43,450 bases of DNA from Pseudomonadota bacterium (lineage in GTDB: Bacteria; Desulfobacterota; Desulfobacteria; Desulfobacterales; Desulfolunaceae). A model generated the notes under the pieces. It worked only from the letters and a program-made list of their open reading frames with translations, made no database searches and was not told where the DNA came from. The translations under genes were made by a program, and so were the position numbers. Shown one piece after another: positions 19,302-27,869 of the stretch; position 1 is the first letter of the stretch; each line of letters starts with the position of its first letter. Location: NCBI GenBank assembly GCA_018818835.1, contig JAHIRD010000097.1, forward strand, positions 1 to 43,450, in the 5' to 3' direction.

Positions 19302-20885
19302 CTACCATGACAGCATCGCTGGGTCGGTAATGTCATTTTGGGGGTCTGTTTCGATGGTTTGACTATCCGGTGGAGTCGTTCCCCTCTCAACCCAGTCGGT
19401 GAGGTACATAAAAGCTCTTTGGGCATAGGCCTCAAGTGGCGTAAGCTCATCATCAGCGCCTTCGTTACCACTGATACCGTCAAAATCAAAATCACCTAAC
19501 CCATCTGCATGGGCGTCGATATGGGGGCCGTTTTCAATCAGGTACTGACGGTATACCTCTGGGTTGCCAAATGTGCTTACCGCTTGTTTATAAGCCACAG
19601 AATGGGCATTCAGAGCCAAGAGCCCATCAGCATTTCCCACAATGGTTATCATCGGCACCTTGAACTCGGCCGTATTGGCATTGGCAAGTGCCCAACGAAT
19701 ACTTTCTGTTGTCCAGCCCCCATTTTCTGCATTTTCCAGCCATGCATACAGCGGAGGTGGTTCATCCGGCTGGTCAGGATTATAAAAGCAACTGTATGGC
19801 GCTGATTGGGCCATGTCATGCCCCAGTAACTCGGCTCGATAAACATAAGACACCAGATTTTCATATCCGACACCTTGCCATTGAGGTAATCCGTAGTTTT
19901 TAGTGTAGTCGTAATTGATGTTGTAAAATCCCCAGAATATATCCGATTCACTCGTAAACCCGGCCGATTCCATGGCTGCGTGAGCCCCGGGATAACGGGG
20001 TACCTGGGCATATTCCGAAGGTGTTGTTCGTGTATCCGGGGAATATGCCCAACCCATGGCACGTGAGGCCACATCCATATGTCCGACCAAAGTTTTGGCT
20101 GTATAATACTCGGGAATATCGACAATTCCGTCTTTGTTTGTATCCATAATTCGAGCATCCGGTGAATATGTTCCAGACCAGTCTAATCCCCCATCAAAAA
20201 GCCGTTTCCATTTTGGAAATTTCGCATCAATCTCAAGGGCCAGACGGACCTGATACCCCCCATTGGAAAGACCCATGGCATAGATTCGATTTGTCCACCT
20301 CATGGTCGCGATTAAAAGCCTGATTCTTGCCCACCGGGCCATATCATGCATCATCAGTCCCCAATGTTGCGTGGGATGATTGCCGGACAACATATCAACC
20401 CAACTGTTTTCCAAGCCCTTATTGCCTGAGATGACAGCATATCCCTGTTCCAGCAGCCAAGGGACCAAAAGGCCTTCATTGGCATATTCATTCCGTAATC
20501 CTGGTGTTCCGCAAACCACCAGATCGCCATTCCAATCATCCGGCAACTTCAAGGTGATCCATTGACGTCTTTTGTTACGATTTAAGACACCCGTGGCCTC
20601 ATATCCCGATATAATCTGAGTCGGTTGAAACAGTTGACTGTGAAGCACATTGGGCTGAATACGACGGGCCTTTTGACTTTCCCGATCGGTTAAGGAAGCG
20701 GCGTCAATGGTCCAATAATTAATGTGGGCCAGGCCACCGGCCGGACCCATCCCGGAATAATACATGACATCCGGTTCCTCCAAGCCCATGGATAAGCTTT
20801 TAGGAAAATAACACGCCGATGCACTTGACCATCCCATCATGACCATAACCGCAAAAACAACAGTTCCTCCAATGATTGTTTTCAT
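19302..20885 (-). CDS. Secreted alpha/beta hydrolase (tannase / 3-hydroxybutyrate-oligomer hydrolase type)
   Basis: This 527-aa protein has a clear signal peptide (residues 1-24, ending SSASA-CYF), so it is exported. The nucleophile elbow is GLSNGGY with S207. The C-terminal half has a plausible acid/His pair in TIVGNADGLLAL and ENGPHIDAHADG. A Ca2+-loop-like DTNKDGIVDIPEYY occurs near 250, and the tail has a second acidic DFDFDGISGNEGADDE stretch. Family-level features fit feruloyl esterase/tannase or 3HB-oligomer hydrolases; the substrate is not known. Convergence with a hydroxyacyl-CoA dehydrogenase hints weakly at hydroxyacid polymers. An AAGGAG ribosome site precedes the ATG. Confidence 0.7.
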   Translation of the reverse strand: MKTIIGGTVVFAVMVMMGWSSASACYFPKSLSMGLEEPDVMYYSGMGPAGGLAHINYWTIDAASLTDRESQKARRIQPNVLHSQLFQPTQIISGYEATGVLNRNKRRQWITLKLPDDWNGDLVVCGTPGLRNEYANEGLLVPWLLEQGYAVISGNKGLENSWVDMLSGNHPTQHWGLMMHDMARWARIRLLIATMRWTNRIYAMGLSNGGYQVRLALEIDAKFPKWKRLFDGGLDWSGTYSPDARIMDTNKDGIVDIPEYYTAKTLVGHMDVASRAMGWAYSPDTRTTPSEYAQVPRYPGAHAAMESAGFTSESDIFWGFYNINYDYTKNYGLPQWQGVGYENLVSYVYRAELLGHDMAQSAPYSCFYNPDQPDEPPPLYAWLENAENGGWTTESIRWALANANTAEFKVPMITIVGNADGLLALNAHSVAYKQAVSTFGNPEVYRQYLIENGPHIDAHADGLGDFDFDGISGNEGADDELTPLEAYAQRAFMYLTDWVERGTTPPDSQTIETDPQNDITDPAMLSW

Positions 20886-21607
20886 TTTTCATCATCTCCT
20901 TAATTTTGAGTTTGTTAAGGAAAAATTTATTTTTTAAATGACACCCATACAAAAAAGATATCGTGCTCAGGTGAGGAGATGGAATATAATAAACGAGATA
21001 GGAGATTCAGTCTGGTTATTGATTAAGCGGTGTCAGAAAAAATAAATAAAAACAACTATTTTTTGTTACCTACCACAAAACATTATTAATATCAATAAAA
21101 GAAACATGGCTTGGTTCTGAGTTTTGGCTGAAACGTGCCTCTTCAGGTAGTTAAACTGTTTTTGTTTTGTCCCCAGACAAGGCCAGGGTTTTTTGGGCTG
21201 GAACTGATATTTTTTCTTCGTGGTAAATTTATTGTTAACACTTCTAACCACCACCCGTTCGCTACGCTCTCTGAAGAACACGAAGAAGAGCAATTAAAAG
21301 GGCCTTCGGCATTCCTACTGGAGGCCCATGAACTCCATGCCCTTGTAAATATGCATAGCTCAGGGCGAAGCAAGCCTGACATAATGTTTTAAACACATAT
21401 GATGGTGTCGTAAAAAGTCCCATATGCGGCGATATAGTGTTTGGCCGGACGTTGGGACATCCGCTTCAAGTATGCCGTAACCCAGGCCAAACACGATGCC
21501 TTGCCTATGGACCTTCCTCCATAGCCATCAGCCACATTTTTACGAGTTCATCAAGCTTGGACTGCGGTAATCACCCATAGATACCTTCCCAGGCAAAGCC
21601 TGGGTCC
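20886..21607. other. Long intergenic region with two repeat families
   Basis: No supported gene lies here; the small open frames are repeat-derived. It contains a family B fragment (21248-21290, CCACCCGTTCGCTACGCTCT...) and a family A element (21399-21556). The first 150 bp is the leader/promoter region of the minus-strand hydrolase gene; no clear promoter was picked. Confidence 0.5.
21399..21556 (+). repeat. Dispersed structured repeat, family A, copy 2
   Basis: It begins ATGATGGTGTCGTAAAAAGT and matches the reverse complement of 5700-5824 over about 130 bp. A perfect 10-bp inverted repeat, GTGTTTGGCC (21437-21446) / GGCCAAACAC (21485-21494), forms the main hairpin. A second stem, CTATGG...CCATAG, lies near 21505-21524. 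The tail TTTTTACGAGTTCATCAA (21539-21556) recurs inverted as GACGAACTCGTAAAAAT at 3722-3738. It is non-coding and REP/MITE-like. Confidence 0.7.
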
Positions 21608-21639
21608 ATAAACTAAAAAAATCTATTTTTTTAGTTTAT
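21608..21639 (-). terminator. AT-rich hairpin at the end of nqrF
   Basis: A perfect 15-bp stem (21608-21622 with 21625-21639, ATAAACTAAAAAAAT type) touches the nqrF stop codon. Its inner A/T run could serve as a U-tract, but the stem lacks GC pairs, so terminator strength is doubtful. It is in the right place to end the nqr transcript. Confidence 0.5.
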
Positions 21640-22856
21640 CAGAACTTATCGAAATGGATCATGTCCTCTTCCACGCCGAGACTGTCCAGCATGCTTAAAA
21701 TAGAGTCGATCATCAGGGGGGGGCCGCACAGATAGTATTCGATTTCCGTGGGATCCTTGTGGGTTGACAGGTATTTGTCATGGAGAACCTGGTGGATGAA
21801 TCCGGTGTATCCGGTCCACTGGTCTTCGGGCTTGGGGTCTGACAGGGCCACATGATAGGTAAAATTGGGGGATTTCTTTTCGATATCAAGAAATTCTTCA
21901 TGATAAAACATTTCCCGCTTTGATCTTGCACCGTACCAGAAGGTGGCATTTCTGTGGGTGTTCAGGGTGAGGAACTGGTGGAAAATATGGCATCGCATGG
22001 GGGCCATGCCTGCCCCGCCGCCCACAAAACACATTTCACGGTCCGTGTCCTTCACAAAAAAATCGCCGTAGGGGCCACTGATGGCCACGGTGTCCCCGGC
22101 CTTCAGGTTAAAGATATAGGTGGAACCCTGGCCCGGAGGGATATCCGGTATCCAGGGAGCGGGCATATCAATCCTCACGGTGAGCACCAGGCGTTTCTTT
22201 TCCGACGGGGGGTTGGCCAGGGAGTAGGCCCTGAAAATCGGCTCATCCAGCTTGCCTTTGTACTGCCAGAGCTTGTAATGATCCCAGTCCTCACGGTATT
22301 TTTCAGGTATATCGAAATCCTTGAAGGCAATCTCATATTCGGGCACATCAATCTGGATGTAGGATCCGGCCTCGCAGATCATTTCATCGTCGCCCTCAAG
22401 CTCCACCACAAGCTCCTTGATAAATGTGGCCACGCTGTTATTGGACACCACGGTGCCTTTGTATTTTTTAATATTGAATATCTCTTCGGGGATGGTGATA
22501 CCCATGTCATTTTTTACTTTGACCTGGCAGCCCAGTCGCACCTTTTCCATTTTTTCTTTCCGGGAAAGATGGGCCAACTCCGTGGGAAGAATATCCCCGC
22601 CCCCTTCGGTGATCACGCATTTGCACATGCCGCAGGAACCCCCTCCGCCACAGGCCGAGGGGAGCAGAATACCGTTCCCCACCAGGGCCGACAGCACAGT
22701 GGGGGTTCCGGAAATTTTAAGTTTGCTTTCTTCGCTTCCATTGATGGTGATAAAGCGGTCTCCCTTTTTCACCAGGACCGCTTCAAGCAACAGAAGCAGA
22801 ATAACCAGAGACATGATAATTCCTGAAAAAACACTTAGGCTGATGATGTATATCAC
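21639..22856 (-). CDS. nqrF: Na+-translocating NADH:quinone oxidoreductase subunit F
   Basis: This 405-aa protein starts at a GTG with a GGAGGG ribosome site. A single N-terminal TM helix (about 3-27) is followed by a 2Fe-2S ferredoxin domain (C69, C75, C78, C110). The FAD/NADH reductase module has RAYSLANPP for FAD and CFVGGGAGMAPMR and YLCGPPLM for NADH. It is the NADH entry point: electrons go FAD to 2Fe-2S and on into the membrane subunits. The gene order nqrA-B-C-D-E-F is complete here. Neither apbE nor nqrM, needed for flavin attachment and maturation in other species, is adjacent. Confidence 0.96.
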   Translation of the reverse strand: MIYIISLSVFSGIIMSLVILLLLLEAVLVKKGDRFITINGSEESKLKISGTPTVLSALVGNGILLPSACGGGGSCGMCKCVITEGGGDILPTELAHLSRKEKMEKVRLGCQVKVKNDMGITIPEEIFNIKKYKGTVVSNNSVATFIKELVVELEGDDEMICEAGSYIQIDVPEYEIAFKDFDIPEKYREDWDHYKLWQYKGKLDEPIFRAYSLANPPSEKKRLVLTVRIDMPAPWIPDIPPGQGSTYIFNLKAGDTVAISGPYGDFFVKDTDREMCFVGGGAGMAPMRCHIFHQFLTLNTHRNATFWYGARSKREMFYHEEFLDIEKKSPNFTYHVALSDPKPEDQWTGYTGFIHQVLHDKYLSTHKDPTEIEYYLCGPPLMIDSILSMLDSLGVEEDMIHFDKF

Positions 22857-22870
22857 TGTTTATCCCTCCC

Positions 22871-23479
22871 TCAAACCGCCATTCCGGAAAACAGCATAAA
22901 GGTCATTGCCAAAAGGCCGCTGACAATCATGGTGATTCCAAAACCCTGGAGACCTTTGGGCACATCGGAATACCTCATTTTAAATCTCAAAGCAGACATG
23001 GTCACGATGGCCAGCATCCATCCCACACCTGAACCGAAACCGTAGACCACGGACTCCATGAGGGTGTAATCCCTCTCAACCATGAACAAAGCTGCACCCA
23101 GGATTGCACAGTTGACTGCAATCAGGGGAAGAAACACACCCAGGGCCGTATAAAGAGCGGGTGAGAAGGTGTCGATGATCATCTCAACAGATTGGACCAT
23201 GGCGGCGATGACAGCGATGAAGGTGAGGAATTTCAGGAAGCTCAGGTCTACATGGGGAAGCCCTGCCCAGGCCAGGGCGCCAGGAGCCAGGAGATAATGA
23301 TAGACCAGCCAGTTAACCGGGTTGGTAATGGTCATGACAAAGACCACGGCAATGCCCAGACCCGTTGCCGTACTCATATTCCGTGATACGGCTACAAAGG
23401 AACACATGCCCAGAAAATAAGAAAGTAAAATATTTCCCGGGAAAATCGAGACAAACAAGATATTGAATAAATGTTCCAT
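22871..23479 (-). CDS. nqrE: Na+-translocating NADH:quinone oxidoreductase subunit E
   Basis: This 202-aa, six-TM protein opens [21 protein letters not shown] and includes [14 protein letters not shown] and [19 protein letters not shown]. The two Cys-containing half-helices that hold the intramembrane Fe centre with NqrD are visible (C26 region and VNCAILG). A GGAG ribosome site is present. It ends 14 bp before nqrF and starts 60 bp after nqrD. Confidence 0.95.
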   Translation of the reverse strand: MEHLFNILFVSIFPGNILLSYFLGMCSFVAVSRNMSTATGLGIAVVFVMTITNPVNWLVYHYLLAPGALAWAGLPHVDLSFLKFLTFIAVIAAMVQSVEMIIDTFSPALYTALGVFLPLIAVNCAILGAALFMVERDYTLMESVVYGFGSGVGWMLAIVTMSALRFKMRYSDVPKGLQGFGITMIVSGLLAMTFMLFSGMAV

Positions 23480-23539
23480 ATGCTCCGCCTTATCGTATCT
23501 GTGACGTTTTTACGACACGTTTTTTTAATAGGGACATCA

Positions 23540-24172
23540 TCATATTTTTTTCTCAGGAGTCAACGCGTTCTGAAGCCAGAACAGAAGACCGATCACAATA
23601 AAGGCTCCGGGGGCCAGAACCAGAAGCCCCATATTGGCGTATCCTGCCGCATAAAACGCATCGGGAACGACCTGGATACCAAACAGTTTGCCCGATCCCA
23701 GAAGCTCCCGGATAAAGGCCACGGCCATAAGAATCAGGCCGTAGCCAAAGCCGTTGCCCAGCCCGTCGAAAAATGACGGCAGGGGCGGATTGGTCATGGC
23801 AAAGGCCTCGGCCCGTCCCATAACAATGCAGTTGGTGATGATCAGGCCAACAAACACGGAAAGCTGCTTGCTGATATCGTACACAAAGGCCTTGAGAATC
23901 TGATCGGCAAGAATGACCAGGGAGGCGATGATGACCAGTTCCGCAATGATCCGGATATTCCTGGGAATGTAATTCCTCAAAAGGGATACCAGCACATTGG
24001 AAAAACAGATGACCAAGGTCAGTGACAGGGCCATGACAAAGGCTGTTTTAAGCTGGACCGTCACAGCCAGGGCAGAGCAAATACCCAGGATCTGTTTTGA
24101 AATGGGATTTTCCGCCCACAGAGCGGCCCTGAATACCTTGTATGATTTTGTTCGCGTCAATTTCATCTTCAC
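23540..24172 (-). CDS. nqrD: Na+-translocating NADH:quinone oxidoreductase subunit D
   Basis: This 210-aa, six-TM protein is homologous in fold to NqrE, in inverted topology. [17 protein letters not shown] carries the first Cys element and [19 protein letters not shown] the second. With NqrE it forms the membrane pathway between the NqrF 2Fe-2S and the FMN of NqrC. It overlaps nqrC by 4 bp, so translation is coupled. Confidence 0.95.
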   Translation of the reverse strand: MKMKLTRTKSYKVFRAALWAENPISKQILGICSALAVTVQLKTAFVMALSLTLVICFSNVLVSLLRNYIPRNIRIIAELVIIASLVILADQILKAFVYDISKQLSVFVGLIITNCIVMGRAEAFAMTNPPLPSFFDGLGNGFGYGLILMAVAFIRELLGSGKLFGIQVVPDAFYAAGYANMGLLVLAPGAFIVIGLLFWLQNALTPEKKI

Positions 24173-24888
24173 TCCTTAAACCGTATTCCAGATGTGCCAT
24201 GAAGCCGGAGTTCCTGTGACAAGGGCTCGAAACGTTCAAGGGTTTCCTTGAAGCCCTGGGTCAGATAGTTCCCGGTCAGGGTCGCACCGCTGATCCCATC
24301 CACATAGTTGGGCATCTCCTGGGGAGTGACCCGGTCTTTAGCTGTACCCTTGGCGATGGAGATGGATACGAAATGATGGTTGGCATCCACGATTTTCTTT
24401 CCCTTGAAATTCCTTCCAAACCAGTCGCTTTGGATTTCACCGCCCAGGCCAGGAGTCTCTGCATGGTTAAACACGGTAAAACCCTCAATGGTTTCTCCAT
24501 CGCTCTTCAATGCCAGATACCCATGGATCCGTCCCCACAATCCACGGGAATCAAGGGGAATGATGTAGGCTGAAAGGACGCCACCTTCTTTGTACAGATA
24601 CAGGGGCAAAGCACCTTTCTCATTGACAGGATCGTCAAATGCAATATGCCCTGATTCAAGGGCCCAGGCCCCAACAATGTGATCTGAGTACAGGCGATTG
24701 ATATCTTCTTTTTTATAGGATTTTCCCGGCTCCACAAGCCCCACGGATTTGATGATATTGATCTGTCTGTCCAGTTCGGCATTGATTTTCTGATATTTTT
24801 GAAGGCCCGTACATGCCGCCGTGATCAAGACACAGCACACCAGACTTAATACGGCTGCAAAGACCAGGGCTTTGGTGTTTTCAGACAT
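24169..24888 (-). CDS. nqrC: Na+-translocating NADH:quinone oxidoreductase subunit C
   Basis: This 239-aa protein has one N-terminal TM helix (about 9-28) and a periplasmic FMN-binding domain. The covalent flavin site is the SGATLT motif (200-205), a match to the S/T-GA-T flavinylation sequence. [11 protein letters not shown] is also conserved in NqrC and RnfG. ApbE-type flavin transfer is required but no apbE is in the window. It overlaps nqrB by 8 bp and nqrD by 4 bp. Confidence 0.95.
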   Translation of the reverse strand: MSENTKALVFAAVLSLVCCVLITAACTGLQKYQKINAELDRQINIIKSVGLVEPGKSYKKEDINRLYSDHIVGAWALESGHIAFDDPVNEKGALPLYLYKEGGVLSAYIIPLDSRGLWGRIHGYLALKSDGETIEGFTVFNHAETPGLGGEIQSDWFGRNFKGKKIVDANHHFVSISIAKGTAKDRVTPQEMPNYVDGISGATLTGNYLTQGFKETLERFEPLSQELRLHGTSGIRFKE

Positions 24889-26065
24889 TGGGAATCCTCT
24901 TTTTCAGTTTCACTTTTATTTCAATATAATCAAAAAGCGGTGCAAACATGTTCATAAAAAGGATGGCCAGCATGGCTCCTTCGGGATAGGCCGGATTGAA
25001 AATACGAATGATCACGGTCAAGACGCCAATGAAAAATCCATAAATCCACTTGGACCTGTTCATGCCGGGGCCCGTTACCGGATCCGTAGCCATGTAGGTG
25101 ATGCCGAATGCCACCCCGCCCATGACCAGATGATACAAGGGGTTGAGGGACATATAGGGGGATGAGGACGGTTGTGCAATAAAATTCAGAAACAAGCCCA
25201 TGGCAAGGACACCGATGATGCCCCCTACAATGATTCGATAGCTGGCAATTCCCGTAAGACAGAGAAACAGGGCGCCTATAATGCACAAAAACGTTGAGGT
25301 TTCACCGATGCACCCAGGATACATGCCCCAGAAAAGGGTTTTCAGTGTAAACCCCGCCTTGGCAAGGCTTTGTTCCACAGGTGCAGGCCCTGCGGCTGCG
25401 GCTGAAACGGCAAGGGCCGTGGCCCCGCTCACCGCGTCGGCCACATGGGTCGCGCCAGCCTTGGAAGCAATCCATACACTGTCCCCTGACATGGTGACCG
25501 GGTAGGCGAAAAACACAAAGGCCCTGGCGGTCAAGGCCGGATTGACAAGGTTTTTCCCAGTCCCGCCAAACACTTCCTTGCCGATGATCACCCCGAAGGT
25601 GATGCCCACCGCCGCCTGCCATAAAGGAAGGGTCGGTGGCAAAATCAGGGGATAAAGAAGTCCGGTCACCAGAAAGCCTTCACTGATCGCGTGTTTCCTG
25701 ATGACTGAAAAAAGGCCTTCCCAGAAAAGGCCCACCCCATAGGATACGATGACAAGGGGCAGGACAATCACAAAGCCCCGTTGCATCACCGAAACAAGAT
25801 CCAGCGGTAGACCCGAATTAAGGTTTGCAAAGTAGCCTGCATTGTAAACACCGAAAAAAAAGTGGGGTAGCAAGGCAATAATGACAAAACTCATCAACCG
25901 CTTCAGATCCAGGCCGTCCCTGACATGGGGCCGTGAGGGTGCCGTATGCCCCGGAATAAAGAAAAGGGTCCGATTTGCTTCATAGAGGGGATAAAATCGT
26001 TCGAATTTCCCCCCTTTTTCAAAATGTTTTTTCTGAGAATCAAAAAGATCTTTTAACCATTTCAT
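24881..26065 (-). CDS. nqrB: Na+-translocating NADH:quinone oxidoreductase subunit B
   Basis: This 394-aa protein has about ten TM helices and a hydrophilic N-terminus. Its SGAT motif (213-216, DAVSGATALAV) fits the covalent FMN-Thr site of NqrB, with T216 the likely residue. GKEVFGGTGKNLVNPALTARAF and YMATDPVTGPGMNRSKWIYG are family hallmarks. It carries quinone-side electron transfer and Na+ translocation. It starts 2 bp after the nqrA stop. Confidence 0.96.
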   Translation of the reverse strand: MKWLKDLFDSQKKHFEKGGKFERFYPLYEANRTLFFIPGHTAPSRPHVRDGLDLKRLMSFVIIALLPHFFFGVYNAGYFANLNSGLPLDLVSVMQRGFVIVLPLVIVSYGVGLFWEGLFSVIRKHAISEGFLVTGLLYPLILPPTLPLWQAAVGITFGVIIGKEVFGGTGKNLVNPALTARAFVFFAYPVTMSGDSVWIASKAGATHVADAVSGATALAVSAAAAGPAPVEQSLAKAGFTLKTLFWGMYPGCIGETSTFLCIIGALFLCLTGIASYRIIVGGIIGVLAMGLFLNFIAQPSSSPYMSLNPLYHLVMGGVAFGITYMATDPVTGPGMNRSKWIYGFFIGVLTVIIRIFNPAYPEGAMLAILFMNMFAPLFDYIEIKVKLKKRIPNV

Positions 26066-26067
26066 AG

Positions 26068-27399
26068 TCAGGCCCGCTCTTTATAGTATTCGGCTTTGGC
26101 TGTTTTCAGTTTCATGGTGACATCTATCTTGCTTGGACACACATAGGTGCAGAGACCGCATTCCACACAGTCCAGAAGCCCATGGGCCAAGGATTCCTCC
26201 ACTTCGCCGACCTGGATGCATTTAAAGGTAAACTGGGGAAGAATGTCCACGGGACAAACCGATGCGCAAGTCCCACAGTTCACGCATGGGCGTTCTTCTC
26301 CATGCATACCACAGTCCATGGGAAGAGCCGAGGGGTTCAACACAGACAAAAATGTTCTGGAATAACTGGGCCGTTTGAATCCCGGCCTGAGAAAACCGAA
26401 AAAGTCTTCCTCGTCTCCTTTGGCCAGAAGGGTCAGGGATGATTCAAAAAAACCAAGGTAAGAATCCGTTGAAATTCTGTATCCCCTTAAAACACCCCCA
26501 GCCACGACCCTGAACGAGTCGTCCCCTCCCTTGACAAGATCCTTGATCGGTAAGCCGATGCGAGCCAGAACATGGGTCTTGACCCTGGCTTTTGATCCCC
26601 CAAGGGCGATAACCCTGTGGGTGGGAAACCGACCGTCTCTCAAGAAACCCGCCATGAGGATCAGATCCTGTCCATTGATATAATAGGCGTTGTTCTCAGC
26701 CTGGGATGTTTTGATATGGAAAAGAAGAACCCCCGGGTCATCACAGGGATAAGGCCCTTTGACCGTGTGGGTGATGTTTTTTTCAACCCAGGGGGGAAGC
26801 ACATCCCCATGGGCAACCATGACATGCACGGTTTTTGAAAGTCTCTTCAGCATGGAAAGGCCATACATGAACAGATCTTCTTTGCCTGAAAGATACACCT
26901 GGGGAGACGGGAGAAAACTGTCTTTGGAATTCAAGGCAACAATAATGGATGAAGGGGGTTTTTGCCTGTCCGCAATATCCCTGAAGGGCAGGCCCTTTAA
27001 AAAAGGCCACATGCCTCCCTGGACCAGCCGTTCGGTCAGGTCTTGACCATCCATGGACTCCAGCTTTTCAGACCCGATGGGCTCAAAGGATTCGCTGGTT
27101 TCGTCCTTGTCCAGATGAATCACAATCTCTCTGATCACCCTCCGTTTCCCGTAGGTAATCCGTTCAATCACCCCTGCCCCGGGAGAAAGAAAGACCAGGC
27201 GTGTATCTCTCTTGTCCTCGAACAAGGGTGTGCCGATTTTGACGTGTTGACCGGTCTCCACCTTTAACCGGGGGATGATAAATGGGATGTGTTCGGGGAG
27301 AACCGCCACCTTTTCAGGTTTTTCAAGCTTATCCATTTCAAGCATGGGCCTGCCTGCAATGTTCAGGTCATACCCCTTTTTCACGATGATGTTTATCAT
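26068..27399 (-). CDS. nqrA: Nqr subunit A with an added/retained 2x[4Fe-4S] ferredoxin domain
   Basis: This 443-aa protein begins MINIIVKKGYDLNIAGRPML and contains HVLARIGLPIKDLV and VAGGVLRGYRI, all NqrA-like. It ends with two complete CxxCxxCxxxCP motifs, at 372-383 (CVNCGTCASVCP) and 411-422 (CVECGLCTYVCP), encoded at 26134-26286. Characterised NqrA proteins lack these clusters and keep only a remnant near the C-terminus, whereas the homologous RnfC has two. The gene is first in a full nqr operon with a true NqrF, so this is not an Rnf operon. The extra clusters may open another electron route. Confidence 0.93.
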   Translation of the reverse strand: MINIIVKKGYDLNIAGRPMLEMDKLEKPEKVAVLPEHIPFIIPRLKVETGQHVKIGTPLFEDKRDTRLVFLSPGAGVIERITYGKRRVIREIVIHLDKDETSESFEPIGSEKLESMDGQDLTERLVQGGMWPFLKGLPFRDIADRQKPPSSIIVALNSKDSFLPSPQVYLSGKEDLFMYGLSMLKRLSKTVHVMVAHGDVLPPWVEKNITHTVKGPYPCDDPGVLLFHIKTSQAENNAYYINGQDLILMAGFLRDGRFPTHRVIALGGSKARVKTHVLARIGLPIKDLVKGGDDSFRVVAGGVLRGYRISTDSYLGFFESSLTLLAKGDEEDFFGFLRPGFKRPSYSRTFLSVLNPSALPMDCGMHGEERPCVNCGTCASVCPVDILPQFTFKCIQVGEVEESLAHGLLDCVECGLCTYVCPSKIDVTMKLKTAKAEYYKERA

Positions 27400-27869
27400 G
27401 GTCCTAATCCATCAGTAATATAAACGCAATTCAGGTTCAAAGAGATAAAACTGATCCAGACAGCCTTGAACTGTCCTTCAATCCATCTTGGAAAATGTGA
27501 TTTGTTTCTTAGGGAAAATACCATTATCCGGATGCCTAATGTGACAAAGAAGTCCAATATAACCGGCAATCAACGAGAAAAAGTCGTACAGGATGCTGTC
27601 TCGCCATGACCATTTAGTCCATCCAAACGACACACCATATCATGGGCACCCAGACAAGGAGAAATATGGCCTGTATTATCCCTTATTTTCACTGTGAATT
27701 CAATTAAAAAAATGATATTCGATTTTTTGTAACCATAATCATTCTAAAGGCTCTTTATTAGTTACACTGGCTTTTCATTTGATTGTTCCCATTAAGGATT
27801 AGTCATTTAACCTATCATGTCCCAATCAGACCATGCGTATGGGACCATTTCCACGTAAGGAGAACACCT
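27400..27869. other. Divergent regulatory region between nqrA and the CoA-disulfide reductase
   Basis: This 470-bp region separates two divergent genes and must hold both promoters. A loose inverted repeat, TGTAAC (27728-27733) / GTTACA (27761-27766), lies about 105 bp before the reductase start. An AGGA site precedes nqrA. No confident promoter hexamers or gene were seen. Confidence 0.4.

Noticed and set aside
21639-27399. An Rnf rather than Nqr complex, because of the ferredoxin motifs in subunit A.
   Set aside because: A genuine NqrF (2Fe-2S + FAD/NADH domains) is present, there is no RnfB ferredoxin, NqrB has its typical features, and subunit A has NqrA-type ends. The motifs are an oddity of an Nqr.
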